Source: a bacterium (GTDB lineage: Bacteria; Patescibacteriota; Patescibacteriia; UBA9934; GWF2-40-263). From it: a stretch of DNA of 35,189 nucleotides. Under the pieces are notes generated by a model. It ran no database searches. It saw only the letters and a program-made list of their open reading frames with translations, and had not been told where the DNA came from. Every line of letters starts with the position of its first letter. The stretch's first letter is position 1. Both the position numbers and the translations under genes were made by a program. Positions 1 to 6,525 of this stretch are shown one piece after another. Where the stretch lies: the NCBI GenBank assembly GCA_020052445.1, contig JAGVPA010000041.1, positions 1-35,189 on the forward strand, in the 5' to 3' direction.

Positions 1-205
1 ATATACGACTTTCTCTCATTTGAATTATAAATTCCATTTTTATTGGGGATTTAAGTGAGACTGCCTTGTGGACACAAATAGTTGGTGCGTTTGCCCTCGC
101 GTTAAGGGGCATTAAGGGCAGGGAGTTTATTTCTTTAAAATATTTTTCCAAGCCTATAGTGCCTACTAATACTCCAACAAAAAACGCCAGCCCTTGGGCT
201 GACAT
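1..205 (-). CDS. Possible small membrane protein, runs off the left edge
   Basis: An open frame starts at an ATG (205-203) and stays open to base 1, so its end lies outside the window. The first residues, MSAQGLAFFVGVLVGTIGLE, look like a short membrane segment. A good minus-strand promoter lies just upstream. Around residues 30-42 the frame runs through a GGGCGTTAAGG-type repeat, as uvrA and uvrB do elsewhere here. Against it, a terminator-like hairpin overlaps the start codon, so the transcript could instead be a very short RNA. No family recognised. Confidence 0.33.
   Translation of the reverse strand, partial: MSAQGLAFFVGVLVGTIGLEKYFKEINSLPLMPLNARANAPTICVHKAVSLKSPIKMEFIIQMRESRI
92..120. 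repeat. GGGCGTTAAGG-family repeat copy
   Basis: TGCCCT and AGGGCA arms enclose GCGTTAAGGGGCATTAAGG. The same short units occur at the end of uvrB, inside uvrA and between rsmH and ftsL. Confidence 0.5.
179..201 (-). terminator. Terminator-like hairpin over the start of the left-edge gene
   Basis: CAGCCC-TT-GGGCTG (188-201) is followed on the minus strand by GGCG and six T. It lies about 20 bases after the predicted start of transcription, so it would either attenuate the left-edge gene or end a tiny RNA of roughly 43 bases. Confidence 0.45.
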
Positions 206-227
206 TCATGATATCTTAATACCAGAA

Positions 228-256
228 ATTTTACCCGCTTTTTTTGCGTTTGTCAA
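228..256 (-). promoter_or_regulatory. Sigma-70-type promoter, minus strand
   Basis: On the minus strand TTGACA (256-251) is followed after exactly 17 bases by TAAAAT (233-228). The expected start is near 221, about 12-16 bases before the ATGs at 209 and 205. Confidence 0.6.
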
Positions 257-296
257 TCGTCTAGTTGTGGAAAAGTTGGGGATGGGGTGATGTTGG

Positions 297-482
297 AAAT
301 GTCTAATGACCAATTTCCAATGTCTAAGTGTGGAGGTTAAATTTCTATTATAATAAATTCCATCATTTGTCATTTGACATTGGAAATTTGACATTCCAAC
401 CCACCCGTCATCCCGAGCCAGCCATTCGATAGGTCTCATGGCCCTGAGCCGAGTCGAAGGGAGAGGGATCTTGCCACGTGAT
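297..482. repeat. Gap with two kinds of dispersed repeat
   Basis: Bases 297-400 hold tandem-like fragments built on AATGTCTAATGAC and CATTTGTCATTTGAC, also seen near 8165, 11400 and 11513. Bases 406-480 are a copy of the GTCATCCCGAGCC repeat (called family A here), with an insert between its first half and the AGAGGGATCTTGCCACGTG half. No gene is supported. Confidence 0.65.
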
Positions 483-511
483 TTGACACCAAAAAAATCG
501 CATGCTAAAAA
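483..511 (+). promoter_or_regulatory. Promoter of the acetyltransferase leader
   Basis: TTGACA (483-488), a 17-base spacer, then TAAAAA (506-511) with an extended TG at 503-504. It directly abuts the end of a family A repeat. Expected start near 518, about 205 bases before the acetyltransferase ATG. Confidence 0.6.
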
Positions 512-520
512 TAAGTCATT

Positions 521-601
521 ATGATTCGCAACCAAAACATAATCTCTATCTGCCGTCGCGAAATTTTCTTCAAGAGAATTTCGGTGTTTTGCGTTGCGTG
601 A
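521..601 (+). CDS. Possible 26-residue leader peptide
   Basis: ATG lies about 3 bases after the predicted transcription start; the frame reads MIRNQNIISICRREIFFKRI and ends at TGA (599-601), 20 bases before an intrinsic terminator. The position fits an attenuator leader peptide, but no run of regulatory codons is obvious and coding is unproven. The frame contains a near-perfect hairpin (about 567-591, CGAAATT/AATTTCG arms) that could be an alternative RNA structure. Confidence 0.25.
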   Translation: MIRNQNIISICRREIFFKRISVFCVA

Positions 602-620
602 TTTTCACCCACGAAAAATG

Positions 621-653
621 AAACCCTGGAATTCTCCAGGGTTTTTGTTTTTT
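621..653 (+). terminator. Intrinsic terminator inside the acetyltransferase leader
   Basis: CCCTGGA-ATTC-TCCAGGG followed by TTTTTGTTTTTT. It lies between a promoter and the gene it should serve, so it is either an attenuator or the end of a leader RNA of about 130 bases. A near-perfect SD (AGGAGGTGAG, 654-663) follows immediately, with no ATG at a suitable distance. Confidence 0.75.
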
Positions 654-723
654 AGGAGGTGAGTATCGAATACCTCGGGTTTGGCTTCTCTCAAAATTCG
701 TTCTGGTTTCATCGGAGAACAAA

Positions 724-1254
724 ATGAAAAAGTTGACCGTTGGTCTTCACCTTCAACAAACTTCCGAGCCGGTTCTTGACTCGGTGTGGCAAAAACTCTC
801 TGCGGCCATGCGGCTCGAGAAACACATTCTCGGTTCGCGGATCGAGCCGGAGAATCTTCGGAAAGTCTTCGAACAAGGACTGGCCCTCCTTCTTACCTAT
901 GAAGGAGAAACTGTCGGCTTTTTTGCTGCTTGGCCAGTCGCTGATGGTTACTTCGAGTTCGGTTCGCTCTGGGTCAATCCAAAATGGCGAGGCCAAGGAT
1001 TCGGCGATCTTGTCTGTGAATTCACAGCCAAGCTACCAGGACTCATCGGTCACGTCGGTTTCGCTGTGACGCAGAACCCACTGACCATCAGCGCGCTTCG
1101 TCACGCCGGTGTCGAGAAATTCGATAACTGGGAAAATCCGGTTCCTTGGGAGTTGACTTGCGGCCCTTGCGACAAGTTTGCGACCGACGAAGAAAGGAAA
1201 GCCTGCCCGTACCGCAATTCTGTTTGCTGGTTGTGCGTACGTCGCTTCGAGTAA
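724..1254 (+). CDS. GNAT-family N-acetyltransferase with a C-terminal Cys cluster
   Basis: A 176-residue protein with the GNAT core: residues about 65-110 contain EGETVGFFAAWPV, FEFGSLWVNPKWRGQGFGDL, matching the beta4 strand and the acetyl-CoA loop (R-G-x-G-F/A). The last 35 residues hold CGPC, CPYRNSVC and WLC, a possible zinc-binding or redox cluster not part of the basic fold. GGAG at 714-717, six bases before the ATG, supports this start. The gene has its own promoter, a leader with an internal terminator and a terminator just downstream, and lies between family A repeats, so it behaves as an independent unit. The substrate is unknown. Codon choice looks richer in C and G at third positions than in the downstream exported protein. 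Confidence 0.82.
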   Translation: MKKLTVGLHLQQTSEPVLDSVWQKLSAAMRLEKHILGSRIEPENLRKVFEQGLALLLTYEGETVGFFAAWPVADGYFEFGSLWVNPKWRGQGFGDLVCEFTAKLPGLIGHVGFAVTQNPLTISALRHAGVEKFDNWENPVPWELTCGPCDKFATDEERKACPYRNSVCWLCVRRFE

Positions 1255-1266
1255 GTAAACACTTCG

Positions 1267-1300
1267 GCACGTCGTTTTTGAGCAACGGCGTGCTTTTTTT
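1267..1300 (+). terminator. Intrinsic terminator after the acetyltransferase
   Basis: GCACGTCGTT and AACGGCGTGC form a stem with one mismatch, followed by seven T. Confidence 0.85.
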
Positions 1301-1327
1301 GGGCGCGAATTACAAGTTAACCACCTG

Positions 1328-1420
1328 TGTCATTCTGAGCCCTCGCGAAGAATCTCGCCTCGTGATATTAAGTTTAAAATCACGTGGCGAGATTCCTCTC
1401 TGGCTCGGAATGACGGCCGT
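1328..1420. repeat. Family A repeats in inverted orientation
   Basis: GTCATTCTGAGCC...CTCGC at the left is mirrored by GCGAGATTCCTCTCTGGCTC...ATGAC on the right, forming a long palindrome around TTAAGTTTAAAATC. Confidence 0.75.
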
Positions 1421-1463
1421 GTAATAAAATTCCGAATATGAAGAAATTATGAATGTAATATAC

Positions 1464-1492
1464 TTGACCAATCGTCGTTTATCTGATATATA
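1464..1492 (+). promoter_or_regulatory. Promoter of the first exported protein
   Basis: TTGACC (1464-1469), 17-base spacer, TATATA (1487-1492). The expected start near 1499 leaves a leader of about 7 bases and no room for an SD. Confidence 0.65.
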
Positions 1493-1506
1493 AGTCACAT
1501 AATAAT

Positions 1507-2565
1507 ATGTCTATGAAATATCAAAAAATCGCTATATTTGGCCTTTTGGGGCTACTCCTCGCCACTACCATGCCGGTTGCAGCTTTGGCTCACGTTAATC
1601 TGGATATCGACGAAAAGAACTTTGCTCCAGCTGTCAGTTCTTGGGTCGAATACGGTAACGTTGACGTTTTAAGCGACGGTCGAGTTCGAATTACTCAAGA
1701 TGGTACTCAAACCGGCCATCTTTATACCGACGTTTCAATTCCTAATAGCGATGATTACATCACCTTCATTTCCTATACTCGAGCCGAAAATCCATATCCC
1801 AATTTTTCTAACGGTGTCGAAAATATTTCCGGTTTGCCGTATTTGTACGCTTACTTTTTGGATAAAGATGGAAAGATCGTCGAATATATTTCCGAATCTT
1901 CCATGCGTCAAAGTGCCGATCGTGGCAAAACTTGGCAGGTAACTTATGGCACAGTTGATGTTCCAAGCACCGCCAAAAGTTTGCGTCTTTTCCTTAAGCA
2001 GGCCACATACAGTGGTGTTACTCCAGACGGTCGGGCCGCAGCTTTCTACAAACCAGGTCTCTACTTCGTCGACTCGACATTAGAAGCTTCAAAAATAGTT
2101 AATGCTTATTCGGATGAACTTAGCGAAGTAAAAAATAATTTTGATTCGAATTTTCCAAACACCAGTAGTGCTACAAGTTATTCGATCGGGACAATCCTCA
2201 AATGTCCAGGTGAATCAGAAATTTATTCAGTGACTTCGGCTACCACCATCAAACTTTTTCCAAACGAACAAACTTTTTATGCTTGGGGTCATTCCTTTGC
2301 TGAAGTAAAAACCATTTCTTGTGATCGTCTTGATGATTACACGGTGAGTGGAACCTGGACTTATGAACGCGCTGATTATTTGGTAAAGTTTCATGGTCAG
2401 TCAGGTGTTTATACTTTGGACAACGACAAATATCTTCGTCTGATTCCCGATGAATATACTGCTCGCCAAATGTATGGCACTCATTGGACCAGATTGATCA
2501 ACGAATATCCGGTCAGTGAAATGAATGATTATTTGTACGGCGTGCCGCATCGGTCGTTGCGATAG
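1507..2565 (+). CDS. Exported protein with a C-terminal repeat domain typical of CPR surface proteins
   Basis: The 352-residue product begins with a signal peptide: positive residues, a hydrophobic stretch to about residue 25, and an A-L-A cleavage motif near residue 28. Residues about 30-200 look like a beta-rich carbohydrate-binding-like module with many aromatic residues. From about residue 225 there is a pattern starting YSIGTILKCPG, then KLFPNEQTFYAWG, DYLVKFHGQSGVYTLD and RQMYGTHWTRLINEYP. I recognise this arrangement from many CPR secreted proteins, but it has no function known to me. The gene is monocistronic, with a promoter 15 bases upstream and a strong terminator after it. A second in-frame ATG at 1513 is an alternative start. 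Binding of a surface polymer is a guess. Confidence 0.8.
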   Translation: MSMKYQKIAIFGLLGLLLATTMPVAALAHVNLDIDEKNFAPAVSSWVEYGNVDVLSDGRVRITQDGTQTGHLYTDVSIPNSDDYITFISYTRAENPYPNFSNGVENISGLPYLYAYFLDKDGKIVEYISESSMRQSADRGKTWQVTYGTVDVPSTAKSLRLFLKQATYSGVTPDGRAAAFYKPGLYFVDSTLEASKIVNAYSDELSEVKNNFDSNFPNTSSATSYSIGTILKCPGESEIYSVTSATTIKLFPNEQTFYAWGHSFAEVKTISCDRLDDYTVSGTWTYERADYLVKFHGQSGVYTLDNDKYLRLIPDEYTARQMYGTHWTRLINEYPVSEMNDYLYGVPHRSLR

Positions 2566-2571
2566 TTTATT

Positions 2572-2595
2572 AAAACCGCCTTCGGGCGGTTTTTT
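2572..2595 (+). terminator. Intrinsic terminator
   Basis: AAAACCGCC-TTCG-GGCGGTTTTTT: a stem with a UUCG tetraloop and a T tract. Confidence 0.95.
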
Positions 2596-2630
2596 GGTTC
2601 TCTTTTTTATGGTAGACTTACATTTGTAAT

Positions 2631-3281
2631 ATGACTAAAAAAATTCTCGTTTCGATAATGTTTTTCGTGTTTGCCATCGGCTTGTCTTTTGGCGTGGCGA
2701 AATCGGCCTTGGCTTGTGATCCGCTTGGTTGTCTTCTTGGGGGTAAGGATCAGGATATTTTAGCTTTGGTTACGATTACTGCGGTGGATGGAGAAATCGC
2801 TACCGTTACCTCTGAACATTTTTACGATCAGAGTCAGATTAAACCAAGTGGTTCGTTCACCATTGATTTTACTGGCGGAACACCGTGGTTTCCGCTTACT
2901 CCGGAAGTCGGAAAACATTATTTTGTTTCTTTGGCTTGCGAGGAGAATAACTGCGTTCCGAAGTGGGGAACTTGGGAGGTTGATAATGTCGATTACCAAC
3001 AAGCGAGATTATTAGAAATTCGTAATGGTGACGATGCGGCTATTCAGTGGTTTGTTCAAGGCAACAAACCAGATTTTTTTGGTGATGAAGGTAAAACATA
3101 TGTAAGAACCCCAGGTGGTGTTTTGGAAATTTTTCCTGAATACAAAATCGCCCCCGGTTCGTATCAGATAGTCAGAACAGAAGACCGTTCCGACTGGTTT
3201 AAATTAATTTACATCTTATCATTCGGATTAGTTTTTTTTGGTAGCATCTTCTTGGTTTGGAGAAAAAACAAAACAAAATAA
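2631..3281 (+). CDS. Exported protein anchored by a C-terminal membrane helix
   Basis: 216 residues. The N-terminus (MTKKILVSIMFFVFAIGLSF) is a signal peptide ending at A-L-A just before CDPLGC near residue 29. The exterior part has four or more cysteines (CDPLGC, ACEENNC) and a beta-rich pattern. Residues about 190-210 are one hydrophobic helix followed by WRKNKTK, a stop-transfer tail. The protein is therefore predicted to sit outside the cell, tethered by its C-terminus. A candidate -10, TAGACT (2613-2618), would give a leader of only about 6 bases; its -35 is poor. No enzymatic motif seen. The early Cys-rich start loosely recalls TIMP/NTR-like domains, but this is not convincing. Confidence 0.75.
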   Translation: MTKKILVSIMFFVFAIGLSFGVAKSALACDPLGCLLGGKDQDILALVTITAVDGEIATVTSEHFYDQSQIKPSGSFTIDFTGGTPWFPLTPEVGKHYFVSLACEENNCVPKWGTWEVDNVDYQQARLLEIRNGDDAAIQWFVQGNKPDFFGDEGKTYVRTPGGVLEIFPEYKIAPGSYQIVRTEDRSDWFKLIYILSFGLVFFGSIFLVWRKNKTK

Positions 3282-3283
3282 AC

Positions 3284-3502
3284 CCCTCACCCTCCCCTTC
3301 GCCGGGTTTCGGCGGAGCAGGCCAACCCTCTCCCGCCCCACTTCGCTCGGGCTTCGAGGGACACGGCCGGAGAGGAAGAAATAATTTTTTTCCTGTCATC
3401 CCGAGCCCCTGCCCGTCATTCAGCCTCCGTCTGTCATCCCGAGCCAAAGAGGGATTTCGCTTGCCACGCCGTAGCTCGGCGCGAGCGGATGGTGGCCACG
3501 TT
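3284..3502. repeat. Cluster of GC-rich palindromic repeats
   Basis: Bases 3284-3375 hold CCCCTCACCCTCCCC, CGCCGGGTTTCGGCGG, CCCTCTCCCGCC and GCCGGAGAGG (family B). Family B also occurs inside uvrB. Within it CCCACTTCGCTCGGGCTTCGAGGGACAC matches, in shorter form, the loop of the palindrome at 29190. Bases 3394-3502 are broken family A copies. No gene; frames crossing this stretch translate repeats. Confidence 0.75.
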
Positions 3503-3552
3503 ATCCGATAATTTACATATTTACGTTTTTACATTTTTTACACCTCACTAAT

Positions 3553-3717
3553 ATGACAAACAAAGGACTCAAAATGACAATTTTTGGTAGTGCTTTACTC
3601 ATCATAAGCGTTATTGTCGATTTACCACCCGATCAGTTTGGTTTTGGTCTTCATTTGTTTTTATTTGTTTTGGCCGTCGCAATAAGTATCGTTGGCATTA
3701 ATCACGATGACAAATAA
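3553..3717 (+). CDS. Small two-helix membrane protein
   Basis: A 54-residue frame, MTNKGLKMTIFGSALLIISV..., with two hydrophobic segments (residues about 9-24 and 31-48) separated by DLPPDQFGFG, ending HDDK. A second ATG at residue 8 is an alternative start. No SD. The stop codon is next to a hairpin that can act as a terminator for the opposite strand. Small size and absence of a family make this moderately sure only. Confidence 0.5.
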   Translation: MTNKGLKMTIFGSALLIISVIVDLPPDQFGFGLHLFLFVLAVAISIVGINHDDK

Positions 3718-3747
3718 AAAAAACTCGCAACGGTCGACGTTGCGAGT
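3718..3747 (-). terminator. Terminator of the interrupted minus-strand gene
   Basis: ACTCGCAACG-GTCG-ACGTTGCGAGT-like stem; read on the minus strand it is followed by a run of T. It lies 25 bases after the stop of the minus-strand gene. Confidence 0.8.
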
Positions 3748-3771
3748 GGGTGAAGGGCTTGGTTTGTTCAA

Positions 3772-4365
3772 CTACGCGGAAGTGGGTGGATCTTCAGGAT
3801 GCGGATCTTGGGCACGGAAAGCCCTTTCGAAGGCCTCGTACTTTTCTCCGAATTCTCCTCTTACTCGCGCTTCGGCTAAGATCCGGGCTTCTCTTATAGC
3901 TTTGCGAAGTTCACGTTCATAGGTTTCCTTGTCCAACCCTGCTTTTTTTTCAGCAGCGTGGTGCCTGCCCGTCCAGGCCGAGAGTTCCGCCCACGGTCTC
4001 CACTGGGCCAGGATTGCATCCCGTTCTTCCGGTGTGATCAGAATAGATGTTTTGAGGATGGTGCTTGTATCTCCGATTCCACCGAATCCGTTTGAGTCGT
4101 ATCCAACGAGAACTATTTGCTGACCGCTCGGTGAGTTGATGAGATCGGCGATGGAGAGTGTGAGGCTCGGTTGGTACCGATGGGAACTGTCAGATCAAAG
4201 AACTGTCAGATCAAAGAACAGACCGACGTGGATCACCGAAAGGATGCTAGATGACACACTTTCTGTGAGGCCTTCGAGGATTGGAATGAGCGAGATTTCT
4301 CCATTACCTCTTCTGTAGCTGGTGTGGCGAGTGAAAACTAGGGATAAGAGCGGGATTCTTCGCAT
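3772..4365 (-). pseudogene. Interrupted hypothetical gene with an in-frame TGA inside a tandem duplication
   Basis: One reading frame of 198 codons runs from ATG (4365) to TAG (3772). It is broken by a single TGA (4197-4195). The downstream part reads as real protein: SLTLSIADLINSPSG, IVLVGYDSNGFGGIGD, ITPEERDAILAQWRPWAE, then a charged helix of about 50 residues ending in PHPEDPPTSA. The upstream part begins MRRIPLLSLVFTRHTSYRRG. There is no good start codon soon after the TGA. The stop arises in a 16-base direct duplication (4185-4216); removing one copy would throw the two halves out of frame, so at least two changes have occurred. A minus-strand promoter, a GGAGG 12 bases before the ATG and a terminator are intact. 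No family recognised. Confidence 0.6.
4185..4216. repeat. 16-base tandem duplication
   Basis: AACTGTCAGATCAAAG occurs twice in a row with no mismatch, inside the minus-strand gene, and creates its in-frame stop. Confidence 0.95.
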
Positions 4366-4407
4366 TATTGGCTTGTGCCTCCACTAGGTTTTTAAGACAG
4401 CCCACCG

Positions 4408-4437
4408 ATCTTATTCTAAAAAACGCCTTTCTGTCAA
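4408..4437 (-). promoter_or_regulatory. Promoter of the interrupted gene
   Basis: Minus strand TTGACA (4437-4432), 18-base spacer, TAAGAT (4413-4408); predicted leader about 35 bases. Confidence 0.6.
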
Positions 4438-4450
4438 GGTTCTTGCCCTC

Positions 4451-4479
4451 TTCTCACTTCACAGATTTTTCTATATACT
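4451..4479 (+). promoter_or_regulatory. Promoter of the nadM-like gene
   Basis: TATACT (4474-4479) with a weak -35 TTCTCA (4451-4456) at 17 bases. Start expected at about 4486, two bases before the ATG, so the mRNA would be leaderless. Confidence 0.45.
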
Positions 4480-4487
4480 TAAACCAT

Positions 4488-4988
4488 ATGGCAAACACTT
4501 CACTTTTTATCGGGCGTTTTCAGCCGTTTCATAACGGTCATTTGAGCGTGGTTAAAGGTATGGCCAAGGTTAGTGACAGGGTAATCATCGGTATCGGCAG
4601 TTCCGAGATTCATGGTACGCCGGACGATCCGTTTACTCGCGAGGAACGGCGGGAAATGATTCAGCGGGCTTTGCAGGAGGAAAATATTATTCCTTTGCGC
4701 GATGTGAGTTTTGTTAATTTGCCAGACATGCTGGAAGACGAAGCTTGGGCCAAAATGTGTTTGGAAATTTGCGAGGGTGGCGTGACAACGGTTTGGACCG
4801 GAAATGAATGGACAAAAAAATCTTTTGGTGGCGTTGGAATAAAAATTCAAGATATTAAAGAAGTTCCCGGTATCAGCGCCACCGAAGTTCGTCGTCGCAT
4901 GAAGGCCGGTGAAAAATGGCAGGAGTTAGTACCTTCGGCGGTGGCGGAATATATTAAGGAAATTGATGGTGTTAATCGGTTGAAGTAG
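4488..4988 (+). CDS. nadM: Nicotinamide-nucleotide adenylyltransferase-like protein (NadM type)
   Basis: 166 residues with the nucleotidyltransferase signature GRFQPFHNGHL at residues about 9-19 (the HxGH-type ATP-binding motif, here H-N-G-H), GIGSSE near 40, FTREER near 52 and the C-terminal ISATEVRRRMKAGEKWQELV at about 129-148, which matches the ISSTxIR motif. This is the pattern of archaeal-type NMN adenylyltransferases, which join NMN and ATP to make NAD in the cytoplasm. The ATG at 4488 is chosen over upstream frame extension because it abuts the GRFQPFH motif at the expected distance and follows a -10 element directly. It is a single-gene unit. Related pantetheine-phosphate or Nudix-fused enzymes are less likely given the size. 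Confidence 0.85.
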   Translation: MANTSLFIGRFQPFHNGHLSVVKGMAKVSDRVIIGIGSSEIHGTPDDPFTREERREMIQRALQEENIIPLRDVSFVNLPDMLEDEAWAKMCLEICEGGVTTVWTGNEWTKKSFGGVGIKIQDIKEVPGISATEVRRRMKAGEKWQELVPSAVAEYIKEIDGVNRLK

Positions 4989-5009
4989 GGGCGAGAGGCC
5001 TCTCGCCCT
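4987..5009. repeat. Palindrome just after nadM
   Basis: GGGCGAGAGGCCTCTCGCCC is self-complementary. No T tract follows, so it is a stem without a clear terminator. Confidence 0.6.
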
Positions 5010-5025
5010 AAATTGATTGGTTGGT

Positions 5026-5146
5026 TGTAAAAACGTAAAGGTGTAAAAACGTAAAAATTGTAAAATGTAAAAATCGTTGGTGTGGAGCCGGCGATTTTTT
5101 TTGTTTCTCCCACCCGTCATCCCGAGCCAAAGAGGGTTCAGAATGA
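5026..5146. repeat. Composite repeat R1 with terminator
   Basis: GTAAAAACGTAAAGGTGTAAAA-type units (5026-5068), then a hairpin AAAATCG...CGATTTTTTTT (about 5070-5103) that acts as a terminator, then family A GTCATCCCGAGCC (5116-5146). The same order recurs at 7785-7915. The hairpin probably ends nadM transcripts. Confidence 0.8.
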
Positions 5147-5174
5147 CAAAGTTTTTTAATTTTTTACACAGTGA

Positions 5175-5203
5175 TTGACGGAAATCAAAAATAAGATTTA
5201 AAT
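5175..5203 (+). promoter_or_regulatory. Promoter of the FGE-like gene
   Basis: TTGACG (5175-5180), 17-base spacer, TTAAAT (5198-5203); leader of about 80 bases. Confidence 0.6.
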
Positions 5204-5289
5204 AAGAGAGCCGTTTTCAGGGTAATACAACAGTCAGAATTTTCTAGACTGGTGTTAATCCCGGCGGTTTTCTGGAAACGAGGTAAATC

Positions 5290-6360
5290 ATGGGCGACGC
5301 CCAAAACCAACCCGGTATCGAATCCTCAATGACTGCCGGTAGTGGCGGTGATCTCCTGGCTACCCTCAACCTGCTTTTTGCTCACCCCAGCTTTTCAAGT
5401 TGGCTTGGAAAAAGTATTCGGCAAAGAGATGGTGGGGATAATGCGGGAAAAGCCATTCTTGCCATGAAGTTCGCTTTTCTTCATTCAGGACTTTTTGCAC
5501 GTCTTGTCAAGGAGGGTATGGGACGAATCGAGGATATTGAGAGATTCTTTCATCAAAGACACGGCGACCGTCCGTTGTTGACAGATCCGACTTCGTTTGG
5601 AGTTTCGTCGGGTGGCAAACCGAGCATTGTCGTGCCATTCGATCCGCAAAGGTTTGTGATGGAAGCCTGCATGCGTGGCAACTGGGATCTTGGAGAGATT
5701 CCGGAGTTTCCAGAGTTGAGACCGGAAACCGTCAAGGGCTTTCAAGAACTCGGTGGTTTCATGCCGGTGTTTTTTCCGGCCAGGAGTCAGGATGAATTAG
5801 CTCAAGGTTGTCAGGGTTTTAGACCCTTGAAGTTCCCGAACTATCCAAACGGTGAACCATCGAAGGTTGATCAGTTTCCACTCTCGATCAATCCAGCCGG
5901 TACCTGGCGGATGATAGAGGTAAGACAAAGGCCGGCGGTTCACAACGATCCAAAAGGATATGGCGAAGACGATAAGGTACCTGGGATTCTGGGTCTTCAA
6001 AGCCGCAGAGGTTGTTCGCCAAGACAGAACGTGGCCTGGAACCGACTCCAGACCGACGGACTGAAACCTGTGAGTGAAAAGCTTGGTGGAGTCAACGTAA
6101 GGCTTTTGACACTCGAAGAATGGAATTTTACGGAGTTCTACCTGAGGATGCTTCACCGAGTATTCGGAACAGGTCCTTGCGGATTCGGCGAGCATGGTAT
6201 TGCCGAGTGGTGTGCGAATATTCAACACCTCGATGCGGGTAATCCGTCATATGTTCATCTGGGCGAGAGTCGTTATTGGTGTAGCTGCTTTGATAACCAG
6301 TTTCACAAAAACGATAAGGTCGAAGGCATCGGTTTTCGTCTTATCGCCGACCTCACCTAG
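5290..6360 (+). CDS. Hypothetical protein, possibly with an FGE-sulfatase (C-type-lectin) fold
   Basis: 356 residues, no signal peptide or membrane segment. The C-terminal third has RLLTLEEWNF at about residue 271 and ends in GFRLIADLT. These resemble the R-L-P-T-E-A-E-W and terminal G-F-R-L motifs of the formylglycine-generating-enzyme/sulfatase-modifying-factor fold. Between them are GTWRMIEVRQRP and LGESRYWCSC, which could be the equivalents of the R-G-G-S-W stretch. The match is weak and the catalytic cysteines cannot be assigned, so a binding role is as likely as an enzymatic one. GAGG seven bases before the ATG supports the start. The gene has its own promoter and terminator and lies between two halves of a composite repeat that is intact elsewhere, which suggests insertion as a unit. 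Confidence 0.7.
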   Translation: MGDAQNQPGIESSMTAGSGGDLLATLNLLFAHPSFSSWLGKSIRQRDGGDNAGKAILAMKFAFLHSGLFARLVKEGMGRIEDIERFFHQRHGDRPLLTDPTSFGVSSGGKPSIVVPFDPQRFVMEACMRGNWDLGEIPEFPELRPETVKGFQELGGFMPVFFPARSQDELAQGCQGFRPLKFPNYPNGEPSKVDQFPLSINPAGTWRMIEVRQRPAVHNDPKGYGEDDKVPGILGLQSRRGCSPRQNVAWNRLQTDGLKPVSEKLGGVNVRLLTLEEWNFTEFYLRMLHRVFGTGPCGFGEHGIAEWCANIQHLDAGNPSYVHLGESRYWCSCFDNQFHKNDKVEGIGFRLIADLT

Positions 6361-6379
6361 TTCGTGTCGGTCGTCTTTA

Positions 6380-6416
6380 GTCCGTGATTTTTTGCCGGAG
6401 TCGCGGATTTTTTATT
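6380..6416 (+). terminator. Intrinsic terminator after the FGE-like gene
   Basis: AGTCCGTGA and TCGCGGATT arms (one mismatch, one G-T pair) followed by TTTTT. Confidence 0.65.
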
Positions 6417-6426
6417 TCCTTCACTT

Positions 6427-6520
6427 GTCATCCCGAGCCAGAGAGGGATCTCGCCACGTTATTTTGTCTTGAACTGGGATTCAAATGATTTCTATGAAAA
6501 CTATGATTTGGTTTGGAAAA
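6427..6520. repeat. Composite repeat R2
   Basis: Family A GTCATCCCGAGCCAGAGAGG followed by TTTTGTCTTGAACTG and CTATGATTTGGTTTGG. It is repeated in direct orientation at 7880-7972, so the MFS gene lies between two direct copies of about 93 bases. Confidence 0.85.
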
Positions 6521-6525
6521 AGAGT

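Noticed and set aside
66-290. Plus-strand 74-residue frame
   Set aside because: No family, no start signals, and it runs over a repeat and the minus-strand promoter and hairpin.
3199-3511. Frames of about 80 residues on both strands
   Set aside because: They translate family A and B repeats and carry no protein-like pattern.
4195-4197. UGA recoding (glycine or tryptophan)
   Set aside because: UGA ends uvrC, the MFS gene, the nucleotidyltransferase and others at natural protein ends, so it is a normal stop.
4368-4487. 40-residue N-terminal extension of the nadM-like protein
   Set aside because: The extension crosses the promoters and is not part of the family; the ATG at 4488 gives the standard N-terminus.
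6100-6360. Variable region of a diversity-generating retroelement in the FGE-like gene
   Set aside because: The fold would suit, but no reverse transcriptase or template repeat lies in the window, and the end is not rich in AAY codons.
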